Positions 10,960 to 23,387 of a stretch of DNA of 64,000 nucleotides are shown piece after piece. The notes below the pieces were generated by a model. That model had not been told where the DNA came from, ran no database searches, and saw only the letters and a program-made list of their open reading frames with translations. This DNA is from Antedon mediterranea (Eukaryota; Echinodermata; Crinoidea; Comatulida; Antedonidae). The position numbers and the translations under genes are program-made. Where the stretch lies: NCBI RefSeq assembly GCF_964355755.1, contig NC_092670.1, positions 32,785,795 through 32,849,794 on the forward strand. Reading direction: 5' to 3'. Each line of letters starts with the position of its first letter. Positions within the stretch are counted from its first letter, which is position 1.

Positions 10960-11250
10960 TGCAGACAAACTATTAAAAGCTGACAAACAAATATTTGTGA
11001 TACCATGATTGGGGTGAGTTCAGCAAAAAAGTAGCATAATTGAATGATAACATATCAAGACAAAAAAAAAATAAAAGGGTAACGGAAGAGAACGTAGAGA
11101 ATACGTATGGGGTGGAGAAGAAATTCCAGCAAAGGTCACGAATGAATTGACAGAGTAGAATGTAACACAGACAATACAAATAAAATGTTTGAAGAAAACG
11201 CTGAAGAGAACACGTGGTGACTGAAGAGAATGTAACAGAGAACATGATGA
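10960..11250 (+). other. Possible relic of the 39-bp coding minisatellite
   Basis: Scattered words such as GAAGAGAATGTAACAGAGAAC resemble units of the array at 16813-17830, without a continuous frame. Weak similarity judged by eye only. Confidence 0.3.
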
Positions 11251-11279
11251 TCACTGATATACGGGTTATTATGTCTTCC

Positions 11280-11760
11280 AGCTCGATATTTGTGCCAAAA
11301 TAGATTTTTTAGCTAATTAATTTTATTATTCTTGAGATGCTAAATCCAAAAAGTTTGGTGCCATTTTTGTTTTACCACTCCTTCAGCTGCCATTTTGTAT
11401 TTCAAAATGGCCGACGTTCCACACTAAAGTTGGTCATTCATGGTATCATTGGAAATGGAATGTAATACTGATCATTTTATTCCACTACACCCATATCAAT
11501 AAACGCATAGTTACATAGTAATTGTGCAATAAAAAAAATCACGTGACCAATAAAGGTCAAAAGGTCAACATGCAATTTCACCAAATACTGTACTGTTTGG
11601 TATCGTTGGATAGATTTTGTTATTCTAAATACAGTTTTATTAATGAATAAGTGCGGTACTGGTGGATTACACTTAACTTCAATGTCAAGTTTCAAACTGT
11701 TGTCAAATCACAGCTTTGTTTTGTTTCGTTGGATAGCTTTTTAAATTCTGAATCTATTTT
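11280..11760 (+). repeat. Inverted repeat partner of 13870-14235
   Basis: Contains TTGTGCCAAAATAGATTTT, CCATTTTGTATTTCAAAATG and GGAATGTAATACTGATCATT. The same blocks occur inverted at 13870-14235. It looks like a dispersed non-coding element in opposite orientations on either side of the SINE cluster. The stretch from 11760 to 12240 holds nothing I can name. Confidence 0.7.
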
Positions 11761-12484
11761 ATTTGTATTAGTCTAAATTTCTGTTTTTTGTAAAAAGAAA
11801 ATGGTCATGGTATTATTTGCGTAGCGTTTAAAATCATTTGTATAACAGTGTTATTTTGTCAAAGCGGGTACCACACAATATAAATCCATCTGTGTACAAT
11901 GTAAATGTTAATTGGCATGCCTTTCTCTTTGAACATAAAATGAAGTGCAGCAAACAGAATGTTTGCATTTGGTATTATTATACAGTGAACAAATCTTAAA
12001 AAATTTAAATCAATTAGTTTTCCTCAAATCAAGTTTACACGAAATAAACAAAAGTCAGTGTCCTACTGCTGCTTTTACTACCTTTACAAACTACCAATCG
12101 ATATTGTAAAGAAACTAATTATTGTGTTTGGAATGTCTAAAAGTTCCCTTTGATCGTTACGTATGGTTTGTGATTATCGCAATATAAATCCTAACCTCAT
12201 TCTCACAGATTTCCTCATCTTTAACGCTTCAAATTATTTAATTAAATTTCAGTATATCACCACGCGGTTTAGAATTATTTTTCTTTGCCTGTTGTGTTTA
12301 TATATAATATAAAAGTATCTCTTTGGAGATCCCGCTTCGTGAATAAAAATACTGAATAGATGAGGGTGTATCAATTTGATCTCTGGTGCGCGTGCGTACA
12401 ACTGAGGACTAGTGCTGTTCCGCCGTACCACGCCGAGAGTGTGAAAGAGTCGCTATCCAATCGAGTTTGAACAATACTATGAAA

Positions 12485-12553
12485 GCCCCAGTGGTCTGAT
12501 GGTTAGGACAGCTGCATATCAATTAGCAGACGGTCCAAGTTCGAATCTCATTC
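12485..12553 (+). tRNA. tRNA-like SINE-A head, truncated
   Basis: Acceptor 5' half GCCCCAG and D arm are present. The anticodon arm is altered and the 3' acceptor half is deleted (TTCGAATC runs straight into the SINE tail). Pseudo-tRNA, not a working gene. Confidence 0.7.
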
Positions 12554-12682
12554 TCACAGATTTCCTCATCTTTATCGTTTCAAATTAATTAATTACATTT
12601 TTTATTATATCACCGGGCGGTTTAGAATTGTTGTTCTTTGCCTGTTGTGTTTATTCAATCGAGTTCGAACAATACCATGAAA

Positions 12683-12754
12683 GCCCCAGTGGTCTAATGG
12701 TTAGTACATCTGCATATAAAGCAGGCGGTCCGAGTTCGAGTCTCGGTTGGGGCG
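12683..12754 (+). tRNA. tRNA-like SINE-A head
   Basis: Full-length 72 nt with pairing acceptor and T arms. One D-stem mismatch (GTC/TAC). Anticodon loop ATATAAA. Best read as a SINE head. Confidence 0.7.
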
Positions 12755-13046
12755 ACTTTTTCTCATTCTCACATATTTCCTCATCTTTATCGTTTCAAAT
12801 TGATTAATTAAATTTCAGTATATCACCGGGCGGTTTAGAATTAATGTTCATTGCCTGATGTGTTTATATATATAAAAGTATCTCTTCGGAGATCCCGCCT
12901 CATGAATAAAAATACTGAAAGATGAGGGCGTATCAATTTGATCTCTGTTGCGCGTGCGTACAACTGAGGACTAGTGCTGTTCCGCCGTACCACGCCGAGA
13001 ATGTTAAAGAGTCGTTATCCAATCGAGTTCGAACAATACCATGAAA

Positions 13047-13118
13047 GCCCCAGTGGTCTAATGGTTAGGACATCTGCATATCAAGCAGGCGGTCCGAGTT
13101 CGAGTCTCGGTTGGGGCG
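13047..13118 (+). tRNA. tRNA-like SINE-A head, cloverleaf intact
   Basis: Acceptor GCCCCAG/TTGGGGC, D stem GTC/GAC, anticodon stem CTGC/GCAG with loop ATATCAA, and T stem CCGAG/CTCGG with TTCGAGT loop all pair. Uridine 33 precedes triplet ATC, formally an Asp (GAU) anticodon, although animal tRNA-Asp normally uses GTC. Since it shares its flanks with other copies, I take it as the SINE promoter/head rather than a decoding tRNA gene. Confidence 0.7.
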
Positions 13119-13530
13119 ACTTTTTCTCATTCTCACAGATTTCCTCATCTTTATCGTTTCAAATTAATTAATTAAATTTCAGTATATCACCGGGCGGTTT
13201 AGAATTAATGTTCATTGCCTGATGTGTGTATATATATGTATATATAAATAAATATATGAATAAAAATACTGAAAGATGAGGGCGTATCAATTTGATCTCT
13301 GTTGCGCGTGCGTACAACTGAGGATTAATGTTCTTTGCCTCTTGTGTTTATATATATGTATATATATACATCCAAAGGCAAATTAATGAAAATGACAATG
13401 CTGTGGGTATCAATGGAGATACAAAAAAAAAAGCGAAAAGCTAAATCAAAACGATATAAACACAACAGGCAAAGAACAATAATTCTAAACCGCCCGGTGA
13501 TATACTGACATTTTATTAATTAATTTGAAA

Positions 13531-13531
<1 letters not shown>

Positions 13532-13572
<41 letters not shown>
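13532..13572. repeat. (TA)n microsatellite
   Basis: About 20 uninterrupted AT dinucleotides directly after the inverted SINE-A tail. Confidence 0.95.
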
Positions 13573-13574
<2 letters not shown>

Positions 13575-13869
13575 ATAAAAGGTACTAAAATCAATGAATT
13601 TACCTCCAAGATCAAACAACAAGTTTGCGTCGTAATTAATTTACCTGCAAAGCAATGGTTGTTTGATCTTATTTTTTACTACTTGAAATGCAAAAACCGG
13701 GCATATCGAGGATCTTGATAGTTAAACTTAACTTATACTAAAGTATTTTCACACACTGAAATTGTTATTATAACCAGATAAATGTTGCCAACATTTGAAT
13801 ACATTGTAAAACCAATAAGAAAAACCGTATTTATCTTCATACGAAGGAGACCGTTTTCATTGTACATTT

Positions 13870-14235
13870 AAAAACAATTTATTTACATAATTGGAAAATT
13901 ATGACAAAACTGTATTCAGAATAAAAACAGCTATCCCACGATACCAAACAGTAAAGTATTTGAGAAAATTAAATGTTGACTCTTTGACTTTATGTAACTA
14001 TGCATTTTTTGATATGAAAGTAATGGAATAAAATGATCAGTATTACATTCCCTTTCCGATGATACCATGGATGACAAAGTTGAGTGTGGAATGTCGGCCA
14101 TTTTGAAATACAAAATGGCGGCTGAAGGAGTGGTCGAACAAAATGGCACCTAACGTTTTTGAATTCAGCAACTCAACAATAACAAAGTTAGCGAATAAAA
14201 TCTATTTTGGCACACATATCAAGCTGGAGCTAGTT
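13870..14235 (-). repeat. Inverted copy of the 11280-11760 element
   Basis: Reverse-complement blocks of the upstream element, including the CATTTTGAAATACAAAATGG core. From 14235 to 15060 I see no gene or clear repeat. Confidence 0.7.
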
Positions 14236-15059
14236 TTCCTTACATATGTGACTGTACTATGAGGATGTTGCAGAAAACAAAAACAAAGAATGGAGTGTTT
14301 AAACAAATTTAATAGAGAACATGATTGTTAAAGGCAGTTTTAACCTGTTAACCGCTCTGGAAAACAACGCAGTACCAAAAAAAAGTAGAGAGGACGCAAT
14401 ATAATTTTACTTGATGCTTTTTTAAAAACTGAGTATGCATATTGTTTGTCCAAAATGTGTTCAGTTTCATTTAAAGAAATATTTATTAACTTTTACAAAA
14501 TTATTTATTATCTTAATTTTACAACCTCTCCAAACACATTATTCCATTCTTTAATTGCGTAAACCCAGTTTTGAAATATCTGTTGATTTAAAGTTTCACA
14601 AACACACGTTTTTTCTTCTTTCTTATTTAAAAATGAGTAAATATTTTGATTAGACACGAGTAAAGCTTCTTATCAGTTAATCTCAGTTTATTGAGAAACA
14701 AGGTCCTTGGTTCTCTAACATTACAAAAACATTAACACACCAAACGGAAGAAAATTCACTTATCACTTAATTTAATCAATAAATTAGCTTCTTGTCATTA
14801 TACCAGTACATCGTTTTGAGTTTTAAAAATAATTTTTGTAATAACAAAATACAAGTTGGTTTCTTAAATTCTTGTATTCGATGTAATATATTTGAGATTT
14901 TACGAATTGCCACTACTTCACTAATTTTAGCGGCAATTTTTTACTTTGCAAAATCGATTTTTTTCGATTATGATTTCATGTATTGTCTCCCCTGCCCATA
15001 TTATTCCTACCAGCTGGTAACAACTAATTAAAATCAATCAAATAAAAGTCTAGACTTTA

Positions 15060-16039
15060 AATCTATAATATTATAAGTAACAAATGTTGGTATTATTTCT
15101 TGTAACAATAGTAATTAGTATTGAAAGATATAGATATAGAGCATGTGATTGCAAGATTTATATGATATTGTTTTATACCCATTTGCCAGAGATACAAAGG
15201 TCATCCTCTTTTGGTTCACTTATCTAAGTGGTTTTTTAATTTGTTCCATGCCAAACTAGAATGATTAACTTTGGAATTGTGTTTATCGAACAAATATTTA
15301 TTGGAGAATATTCTGAAAGTTGACATTTGACTAGGGTTTATATTTTTTTTAGCCGATTATCGGCCTATAGTACTATAGGAAAATGTTGAGATACAGTTTT
15401 ACATATTTATCTCATGTGGCGCCTGTACTAAACTGACCTTAACCATGACAAACATGTATTTCCTTTATCATGCCTTAACATTGCATTTAATAAAGACACA
15501 CATGAAATACATACATATGTGCCTCTGTATTACAGATTGTGACACTGGCCGTAAAATGTGGAGATACACTATAGGCCTACACATAATCTGGAGAATTAAA
15601 AAAGTTGCATTTAACATATAGTTAATTTACATTGCATATATCGTCTTGCACAAATCCATAATTAGTACTCAATTACTATTTTTTCTTATTTATTTGTATT
15701 TTTCGTCACATCATAAACGAATGAATATGCAATAATACACTGTTCGGATCAAATTAAACAGTATACAATTACAAATAAAAATATTGATGACTGGAATTGT
15801 GTAGTTTCAAAATGCACTTGATACCCTACGTTAAGAGCTCTAAAATATTTACAATATACAGATGGACATAGATGGAAAGAAATTCGATATGATTTGTAAA
15901 GACAAATTAGAAGCGTTAATGACCACACAATAATGTGACAGTTATGACATCGTATAATAAGAGTCAATCAATCACTTGACTTGCACGCAATAGCAGACTC
16001 TGATTTGAAAAAATGGCTTTGAAGAACAAACATTGAAGA
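15060..16039 (+). other. 5' flank of LamG-like paralogue 2
   Basis: Diverged duplicate of about 6838-7660. No coding frame. The order of shared blocks matches gene 1, marking a tandem duplication that included upstream DNA. Confidence 0.6.
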
Positions 16040-18781
16040 ATGTTATGCAAAAATAGTACTGAAATTCTACGAAAATGTACGTTAATTTATATAACAATAA
16101 TTTGGCTAAGTACTTGCATTGTCACATTATCATTTAAAAATAAAATTAAGAATGATAGTTTTGGGCAACCAACATACATGTTTTGTCTATTTATATTTGT
16201 TATTCGACTCAGTGCTCTCCTGCAAAATACATATAACTTTACACAATATTTAAGATATCCACATATGGTATACCATTAAATAGGTATATTTCTGTTTTGT
16301 TCCTTCAATGTAGGTCTACATCTATAATCATAATAATCATTATTTTATTATTACAATGATAATAATAATATAGTCTTTTCTGACATGTTTTTAAAAGGTA
16401 ATTAAAAATAATAACTTTCAATTTTGAAATAATCATGGATAACGTTCCTTTGATTTAGGATATTCTTGTAACTCAAAGATGTTACTTAGCGGATTGTAGA
16501 AATGTCAGCGCATGCCCAGTCAACCAGACACTAGTGAAAGCTTCAGACGGATACCGATGTGTCACGCTTTTAGTACAAAATAAGTGTTTTAGATATAGTA
16601 AAAATATGACAACCACAGTTAACAATGTATCCTACCAAACGACTGAAGAAAATTATACAATATTCACAGAAAGTGGCGCTAACATCACACAAAGAGTCAC
16701 AGAGCAAGTAATAGACAGAGATACTCTGACATTTTTTGAAGAATCCACAACTATTAATAATTTACGAATGACGACAGAATTTGATGAACTATCAACCGCC
16801 GTTGTTATCAACATAACAGAACATACAAACGGGGGCGTTGAGAGCAGAAAATGATGTGACAGAACATACAAATGGGGTGTTGACAGAAGATAATATAAAA
16901 GAACATATAAATGGGGTGTTAACAGAAGAGAATGTAACAGAACATACAACCGGAGTGTTGACAGAAAAAAGTGTAACAGAACATACATACGGGGTGTTGA
17001 CAGGAGAAATTGTAACAAAAAATACACATGGAGTGTTGACAGAAGAGATGTTAATATAACATACAAATGGAGTGTTGCCAGAAGAAAGTGTAACAGAAAA
17101 TACAACCGGAGTGTTTACAGAAGAAAATGTAACACAACATACACATGGAGTGTTGACAGAAAAGACTGTAACAGAACATACAAATGGAGTATGGACAGAA
17201 GAAAGTGCAACAAAACATACAAATGGAGTGTTGACAGAAGAAAGTGTAACAAAACATACAAATGGAGTGTTGCCAGAAGAAAGTGTAACAGAACATACAA
17301 ATGGAGTGTTGACAGAAGAAAGTGTAACAAAACATACAAATGGAGTGTTGACAGAAGAAAGTGTAACAAAACATATAAATGGAGTGTTGCCAGAAGAAAG
17401 TGTAACAGAACATACAACCGGAGTGTTGACAGAAAAAAATGTAACAGAACATGCAAATGGAGTGTTGATAGAAGAAAGTGTAACAGAACATACACATGGA
17501 GTGTTGACAGAAGAAAGTGCAACAAAACATACAAATGGAGTGTTGACAGAAGAAAGTGTAACAAAACATACAAATGGAGTGTTGACAGAAAAGATTGTAA
17601 CACATCATACGCATGGAGTGTTGACAGAAGAAAATGTAACAGAACATACAAATGGAGTGTTGACAGAAAAGATTGTAACACATTATACGCATGGAGTTTT
17701 GACAGAAGAAAGTGTAACAGAACATACAACCGGATTGTGGACAGAAAAAAGTGTAACAGAACATACAAACGGAGGTTTGACAGAAAAGATTGTTACAGAA
17801 CATACAAAGGGAGTGTTGACCGAGGAGGATGTACAAGAAAACAGGATTACTGACGAGAACGTATTAGACAACACAAATATATTGTTTGAAGAACATTTAG
17901 CGGAAGTCACGATTGTAGTGACTAAAGCTAATGTTGGAGAAGGCACGAGTGAAGATAATTTATCAGATCCCATGGTCGGTGGAATTGAAGAGAATCCAGC
18001 AGCAGAAGAAGTAAATATTTTAGCTTATTACGACTTTGAACATAACATACAAGACACTTCAGGTAATGGTCACGATGGTAATATGCTTGGCACTAACATA
18101 AACTATACCCCTGCAATTCAAGGAGTTGGTATTCAGTTTACTGGTATTCAATGACTAGTGGTACCTTCACTGTCTGGTCTGGGCGAAATAGACAAGTTTA
18201 CTGTGAGTGTGTGGTTTGTAAGAACAGGTGGAATGCACACACAAGTTATAATTAATAATGGGTGTGGTCCTAATCGTTGGAAAATTACAACACAAATTAA
18301 CGATGATTATAAAATCGTTGTCATTGGACATCTTAATGAGCACGTGATTTGCTCTATTGTTGGTGGAAATGTAAACGAATGGCATCATGCTGTAATGGCT
18401 TACAACGGCACTGACTTTTCATTTTATCTAAACGGAAATTCATCTAATAACTGCGACAGCTGCTGCTTCTACAACGCACGTATTACGTTTAAAATGTCAA
18501 TAGGTCAATTTGAAAATGGCTGTGCACCGTCTTCATTTCAAGGGGTGATAGATGAACTAATGCTTTTCAATACTTATTTATCACGAAACCAAATGTATAT
18601 TCTTTATTATTTTGAGCGCGTAAGTGCATTAACGCTATCACAAATTATAACGTCACTGGCAGCAATTACAGAAGATCAAATCCTGAATGGAGGGGTCCTT
18701 ACGGCATACGACGATGAAAGCATATCTTTGTTTAGGTCTAATGATTATGGTTATGATGATGATTCAAGTTATGTTACTTAG
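16040..18781 (+). pseudogene. LamG-like paralogue 2 with 26-unit repeat stalk, decayed
   Basis: Exon 1 (16040-16105) matches gene 1, MLCKNSTEILRKCTLIYI..., but its donor is CTAAGT instead of GTAAGT. Exon 2 would start at 16459 after TTTAG and reads DILVTQRCYLADCRNVSACP, then the same Cys module. It continues into a threonine/glutamate-rich stalk of 13-residue repeats and a LamG-like jellyroll (ILAYYDFEHN, FTVSVWFVRT, VIINNGCGPNRWKI, EWHHAVMAYNG, FKMSIGQ, FQGVIDELMLFN), ending with a short acidic tail. Breaks: an extra G in a G5 run near 16830 shifts the frame, TAA at 17057-17059 replaces a repeat Glu codon, and TGA at 18152-18154 lies inside LamG. All three segments otherwise stay in one frame. 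Together with the lost donor this indicates a fairly young pseudogene, unless sequence errors are involved. Confidence 0.75.
16813..17830 (+). repeat. 39-bp coding minisatellite, ~26 units
   Basis: Unit encodes VTEHTNGVLTEES with variants (VTKHTNG, VTEHTTG, VTHHTHG, LTEK, LPEE). All units are 13 codons except the first (14 after frame correction). Internal higher-order similarity (ESVTKHTNG pairs) suggests recent unequal exchange. The unit lacks stops in several frames on both strands, which creates long spurious ORFs. Confidence 0.9.
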
Positions 18782-19065
18782 ACATGTTACGGATTTCGGC
18801 CTATTTATATACATAGTTAAGACATTCAACAATGCTATAACATATACAACATAATCTATAAATCCATAAGCATTATGCAGAACCTTTTTTTAAAAATTCT
18901 TTAAAAAAAACAAAACAAACTGTATACTCATTGATGTGTTGATGTTTTTTGACCACTTTAATACAAGTTGTTTTCTTTTTGGATTTAATACATATCAAAG
19001 TCCCAACTTCAGGAGAATCGACATTCAAAAGCATTGACAGTAGGCATATACTTTTTAGTCACGTG

Positions 19066-19700
19066 GACGCGACTCTATAGTTCACTATGTTGGTCGGTCG
19101 GTTGGTCTGTCGGTCTGTCGGTCTGTCTGTCGGTCTGTCTGTCGGTCCGGTATCACTATGCGTTTTATCGCTTTTCTGTACTTTTTGAACTGTTTTGATG
19201 TACAGACAAGTTTTAACTATGTCGGTAGTCGCGTGGATGCGACTCTATAGTTCACTATGTTGGTCGGTCTGTCGGTCTGTCGGTCTGTCTGTCGGTCCGG
19301 TATCACTATGCGTTTTATCGCTTTTCTGTACTTTTTGAACTGTTTTGATGTACAGAGAAGTTTTAACTATGTCGGTCGGTCTGTCGGTCGGTCGGTCGGT
19401 CTGTCGGGTATCACTTTGCGTTTTTCTGTACTTTTTGAACTGTTTTGAGGTACAGAAAGTTTTAGTCGCGTGGACGTGACTCTATAGTTCACTATGTCGG
19501 TCGGTCGGTCTGTCGGTCCGTTGGTCTGTCGGTCTGTCTGTCGGTCCGGTATCACTATGCGTTTTATCGCTTTTCTGTACTTTTTGAACAGACAAGTTTT
19601 AACTATGTCGGTCGGTCTGTCGGTCGGTCGGTCGGTCTGTTGGGTATCACTTTGCGTTTTTCTGTACTTTTTGAACTGTTTTGATGTACAGAAAAGTTTT
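19066..19700 (+). repeat. GTCGGTCT minisatellite with ~100-bp spacers
   Basis: Blocks of (GGTCKGTC)n alternate with copies of GTATCACTATGCGTTTTATC, CTGTACTTTTTGAACTGTTT and CGACTCTATAGTTCACTATG. About five rounds of unequal length. Open frames across it are low-complexity. No gene seen from 18782 to 19065. Confidence 0.9.
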
Positions 19701-21040
19701 AAAGTACATTACTTTTTGAAAGTTCATTTTTTTCTGAGAGCACGCGACTTATGGCTGTTGGCCTTGTAAACAATAATACTGTGCTGTGCTAAAAATTGCC
19801 ATAGTTGAATGCGGATTGAAGTCCTACAACTATGATACTGCACGTTTCAGGCAAACGGTCAGATATCGAATCGACAATTAATGGAATAACTGGATAATGC
19901 ATTGAAGTGACAAAAGGATTGGGAAATAGGTCTACATATATAGATGAGGAATCATTCGTTTTTCATTGTTAGCAAGATAAGGTATATATCCAAAGTATTG
20001 TGTTTACTCATTTTATGATTAAAAATGAGCTGTGTCATTAGAAAGTTACAACAAATTAATAAGGTTGAAACACTCGTGATAATTTAACAAAGTAACGAGC
20101 ACATGATTACGAATAATCAATAGTACAAATACAATTTATGCAAATAATAACACGTTTCTAGAAGTTCATTGCCTATCACTCGATAAATAATGAACACAGT
20201 ATTTTTCACGGTATTGAACCTTGAGCTTTCTGTTGGTTGGCGGGAAAATAAGTAGGCCTAAAGAGTGGTTTCCGTTGACGCAATAATAACGTATAGTAAG
20301 CCTAAGCCCAGTCACAAGCGACGTGAATGATCAAATTAATACGATGGGCTTACGTTCTTGCGTCGCGTTCGCCAAGTGAGCCAAGCTTTTAACGTCTACC
20401 ATGTAGAAATTGAGAGAGTATGCGGCTAATCTGATCTACGGGCCATTTTACCTTACATTTCCCCTGGAGCTGTATTCGTTACCATAAAATATGATAAACG
20501 CCAACATTAAACTCCAATTGCCTATTTGTTTACGTTTGACGGACAATATTAAGATCATTAATCACTAAAGTTAATTTTCTACGAGTTCGTGTTGCATAGA
20601 ATATGTCATCAGTCATAATAAAACAATATATTTTATATCTATGTCAATCATTGAGCATCTATTACCGTTAGACTGAACACGTACGATAACAGTGGATTGT
20701 AACCCAGACTTAAGGTATGTACAGTACGTTCTTAACCATTATTCAACTGTAAACTGTTTCTTTTAGTGTCATATATGTATTTAGTTCGTATGACATTAAT
20801 ATTCTATAGTAATTATATGCCAATAACTGAAACAATTAAGAAATACTCAAGTACCAGGTATAGGCCTACTATTATAAAGAACTCCTAAACCGTATGACTA
20901 AAACCTCAAAACTTTCAATTACCATTTACGTCTGTGATAAGACGGCACATTTTAATTCCCTGCAATTTTTTGCCCAAAAAATGGATTTTAGACCAATCAG
21001 AATGCAGGATGGGAGTAAATTTCAAAACTTGAACTTATAC
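19700..21040. other. Gene-free stretch
   Basis: No coding frame recognised. Near 20265-20395 a diverged hairpin MITE resembles the one at 9471-9615 (GCCAAGTGAGCCAAGCTTTT end). Confidence 0.5.
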
Positions 21041-21042
21041 TG

Positions 21043-21335
21043 TACTGGATAGTATAGTGGTGAGTATATCCGCCTTTCATGCGGAAGACCGGGGTTCAAT
21101 TCCTCGTCAGGGAGCTTAATCTTGGTGTCGAGTTATGGTTATGATGCTTGGCTACCACGGGTCCTGGGTTCAAGTCCAAGATTTTTTCTAAGGACAAATT
21201 TACAACTCCACTCCCAAAGACTTGTAATAAGATTCTTTATGTAGAGCATCTCGTGTTTATGTTTTTCTTGTGAACCTCTGAGGGTCGCAAATGATCAGCA
21301 ATTGCTAGATGGATCACCCTCATAAAATATGGTTA
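21043..21335 (+). mobile_element. SINE-B, tRNA-derived
   Basis: The head at 21043-21114 has AGTATAGTGGTGAGTAT (A box), anticodon arm CCGC-CTTTCAT-GCGG (triplet TTC) and GGTTCAATTCC (B box). The 5' acceptor half no longer pairs with the 3' half. A second B-box-like GGTTCAAGTCC lies near 21168, then a body with CTCTGAGGGTCGCAAATGAT and GATGGATCACCCTCATAAA and an A-rich end. Confidence 0.7.
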
Positions 21336-21753
21336 AAAAAAACCAAAAAAAAAAACTTTAGTTGACGTATCACAATGTCAACCAAATTGTACTCATTAAA
21401 GTTGATGATAACAAATAGATAAAAATCATATGTTCACGTATCAGAGGCGCTGATTCAAACTATAACGAATGACTTTATTGGGGTGGGGGGGGGGGGGGTT
21501 GAATTGAAGATTATTAAAAACTCATTTTAATGATCTTAAATTCAACCTCTTTTCCCCTTCCAATAATGTGTAAAATAGGTAAAATAAATATATAAAGTTC
21601 ACTTACCATACATAGGACCTGATAAAACAGCTATTCCGTAATAATATACTAACTTTAAAACAGGTTAGATGAAAACCAATGATGATTTTACAAATAATGT
21701 GTCAACAATTGCATTTATCATTGGTTTTGCGTCTCAACATTCCAAAAGAAACA

Positions 21754-21908
21754 CACGTTTCCTGATGTAATAGGTATAATACCGCACGTTTCCTGATGTA
21801 ATAGGTATAATACCGCACGTTTCCTGATGTAATAGGTATAATACCGCACGTTTCCTGATGTAATAGGTATAATACCGCACGTTTCCTGATGTAATAGGTA
21901 TAATACCG
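21754..21908. repeat. 31-bp tandem repeat, five copies
   Basis: Five identical units containing CACGTTTCCTGATGTAATAG and GTATAATACCG in direct contact, followed by a degenerate sixth start. Copies without spacers, so not CRISPR. A poly-G run lies at about 21484-21498. Confidence 0.95.
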
Positions 21909-21919
21909 CATGATTCCTG

Positions 21920-23385
21920 AATTGTATGTAAGAACATCAATATAAATAAACAGAAGTTATTTTCAAACCACTTGAAGGAGCATTGCAAGAATAAAAAGGG
22001 CGTTTCTTGTCGTTTTCTCTCAGTTCTACGTACATATATTCGTAACCGATAATTTAAACATTTTTTCATCTCATTTCACGCGATTTGCATCATATATTTC
22101 TGAAATAAATATTAAAAACAATTTAGATAGATATATAATGATGTGTTTATTAAAAACATATTGTCCTTTTTCAAATTGTTTTGTGTAATATGCCATTTTA
22201 ATGTCACATAATAGTTATTCACTTTGTAATTTAAGTCAAAAAAATAAAAAAATCAGGCAATTGATGGGTTTTGGTTGAATTTCACAGTTTATTTTTGTCT
22301 TTTTAAACTTGAAAATATTACTTTTTCGTTTTTTATACGGAAATGAATACCTTTATTAAATGGCCTATTCAAAGTTTAATTGTATTAATATTCATTTTCA
22401 TGTATTTGAGAAACAATATGATTTTTAATAATACAGGAAATATCTTCACAATATAAGTCCTTCTCATAAATAAATTATTTTGTACACAGCTTTCAGAGTT
22501 AACACAAACAAATTTAGTCAGTATGCATACTGTAATGGCGGGAAAGAAGTTCCGAATTGAAAAATCCGTATCTAAACATAGATTTATTTATTGGGTAAGT
22601 AATTTTTAATTTTAGTAATTCAAATGTTATGATAATTCAGGGCCATTTTATTTTCTCAATTTTATTTCAAATTAAGAATTAAGAAAATACTGTACAAGGC
22701 AACCACTACACATAACGGTACCACGCAACAAGATAATACATATATACCAGATCACGATGTGTGCTCTGGCATAGTGAAACATAACACGCTGATCTTTTTT
22801 CATTGTAATGACCTATACTATAGAAGTACTATTTACGTTAAAAAAATCCCTATCTTGGTGAAAATAGGGTTTTCCCCTTTTTTGGAATCTACAACTATTC
22901 TATAATCAAGATGTGAATTAAGTTTATAAAAGGGCTAAATAAGTGATTTATTGAGTACCTTTTTTGTCTTGATTTCATTTTGTTGGAAAAAAATGAAATA
23001 AAGTGCGTGAAACACTGTTAGAAAACTGTGCAGTTTATGAAAATATTTGTAAAGTTACCATTAAAAACATGGTAGAGTCTGAAAATATAAATATTTATAA
23101 GCCATATTTAGTGGGTATTTCAAGTGGTTTTCAGTATTTTTGGCTTCTTCAGCAGGTATTAGAGAAGGTAAAAAGCTTCTCTGACGTGATTTTTAAACAA
23201 CAGAAATCCGTTGTCAAGGATCCGCCACGTAATGGCTAGACTTGCCCAAAGTCTGTATTGTCTTTTTTTTAAATTTATTTGTTTTTATGTCTGAAAATAC
23301 AGACTTGTGAAACACGTATATAAATCGATTTGCAGACCGCAAACATCCGATAAGAATGACGAAGGTTATCATACCGTATTTGGCT
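21920..23385. other. Gene-free stretch
   Basis: AT-rich DNA. Only short frames without recognisable content; 23003-23239 is the longest and shows no family signature or splice context that I trust. Confidence 0.5.
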
Positions 23386-23387
23386 AT

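Larger units (their letters stand above)
12240..13520 (+). mobile_element. SINE-A cluster (tRNA-derived), several copies
   Basis: Each copy has a tRNA-like head, then TTTCTCATTCTCACAGATTT, CATCTTTATCGTTTCAAATT, a CACC.GGCGGTTTAGAAT block, TTTGCCTGTTGTG and TA repeats. An upstream segment (GCGCGTGCGTACAACTGAGG, then ACTAGTGCTGTTCCGCCGTA) precedes the heads and includes a UUCG-type hairpin (ATCTCTTCGGAGAT, 12882-12895). A tail fragment lies inverted at about 13455-13530. Other copies are at 4986-5095, 40464-40700 and, inverted, 45260-45720. Confidence 0.8.

Noticed and set aside
17051-17836. Cys/Phe-rich 261-aa minus-strand frame
   Set aside because: Shadow of the 39-bp coding repeat; the plus frame connects to Cys and LamG domains on either side.
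17191-17853. Basic RRKCNKTYKW repeat protein, plus strand
   Set aside because: Alternative frame of the same minisatellite, with no domain or splice link.
21754-21908. CRISPR-like regular repeats
   Set aside because: The 31-bp units touch without spacers, and the DNA is animal.
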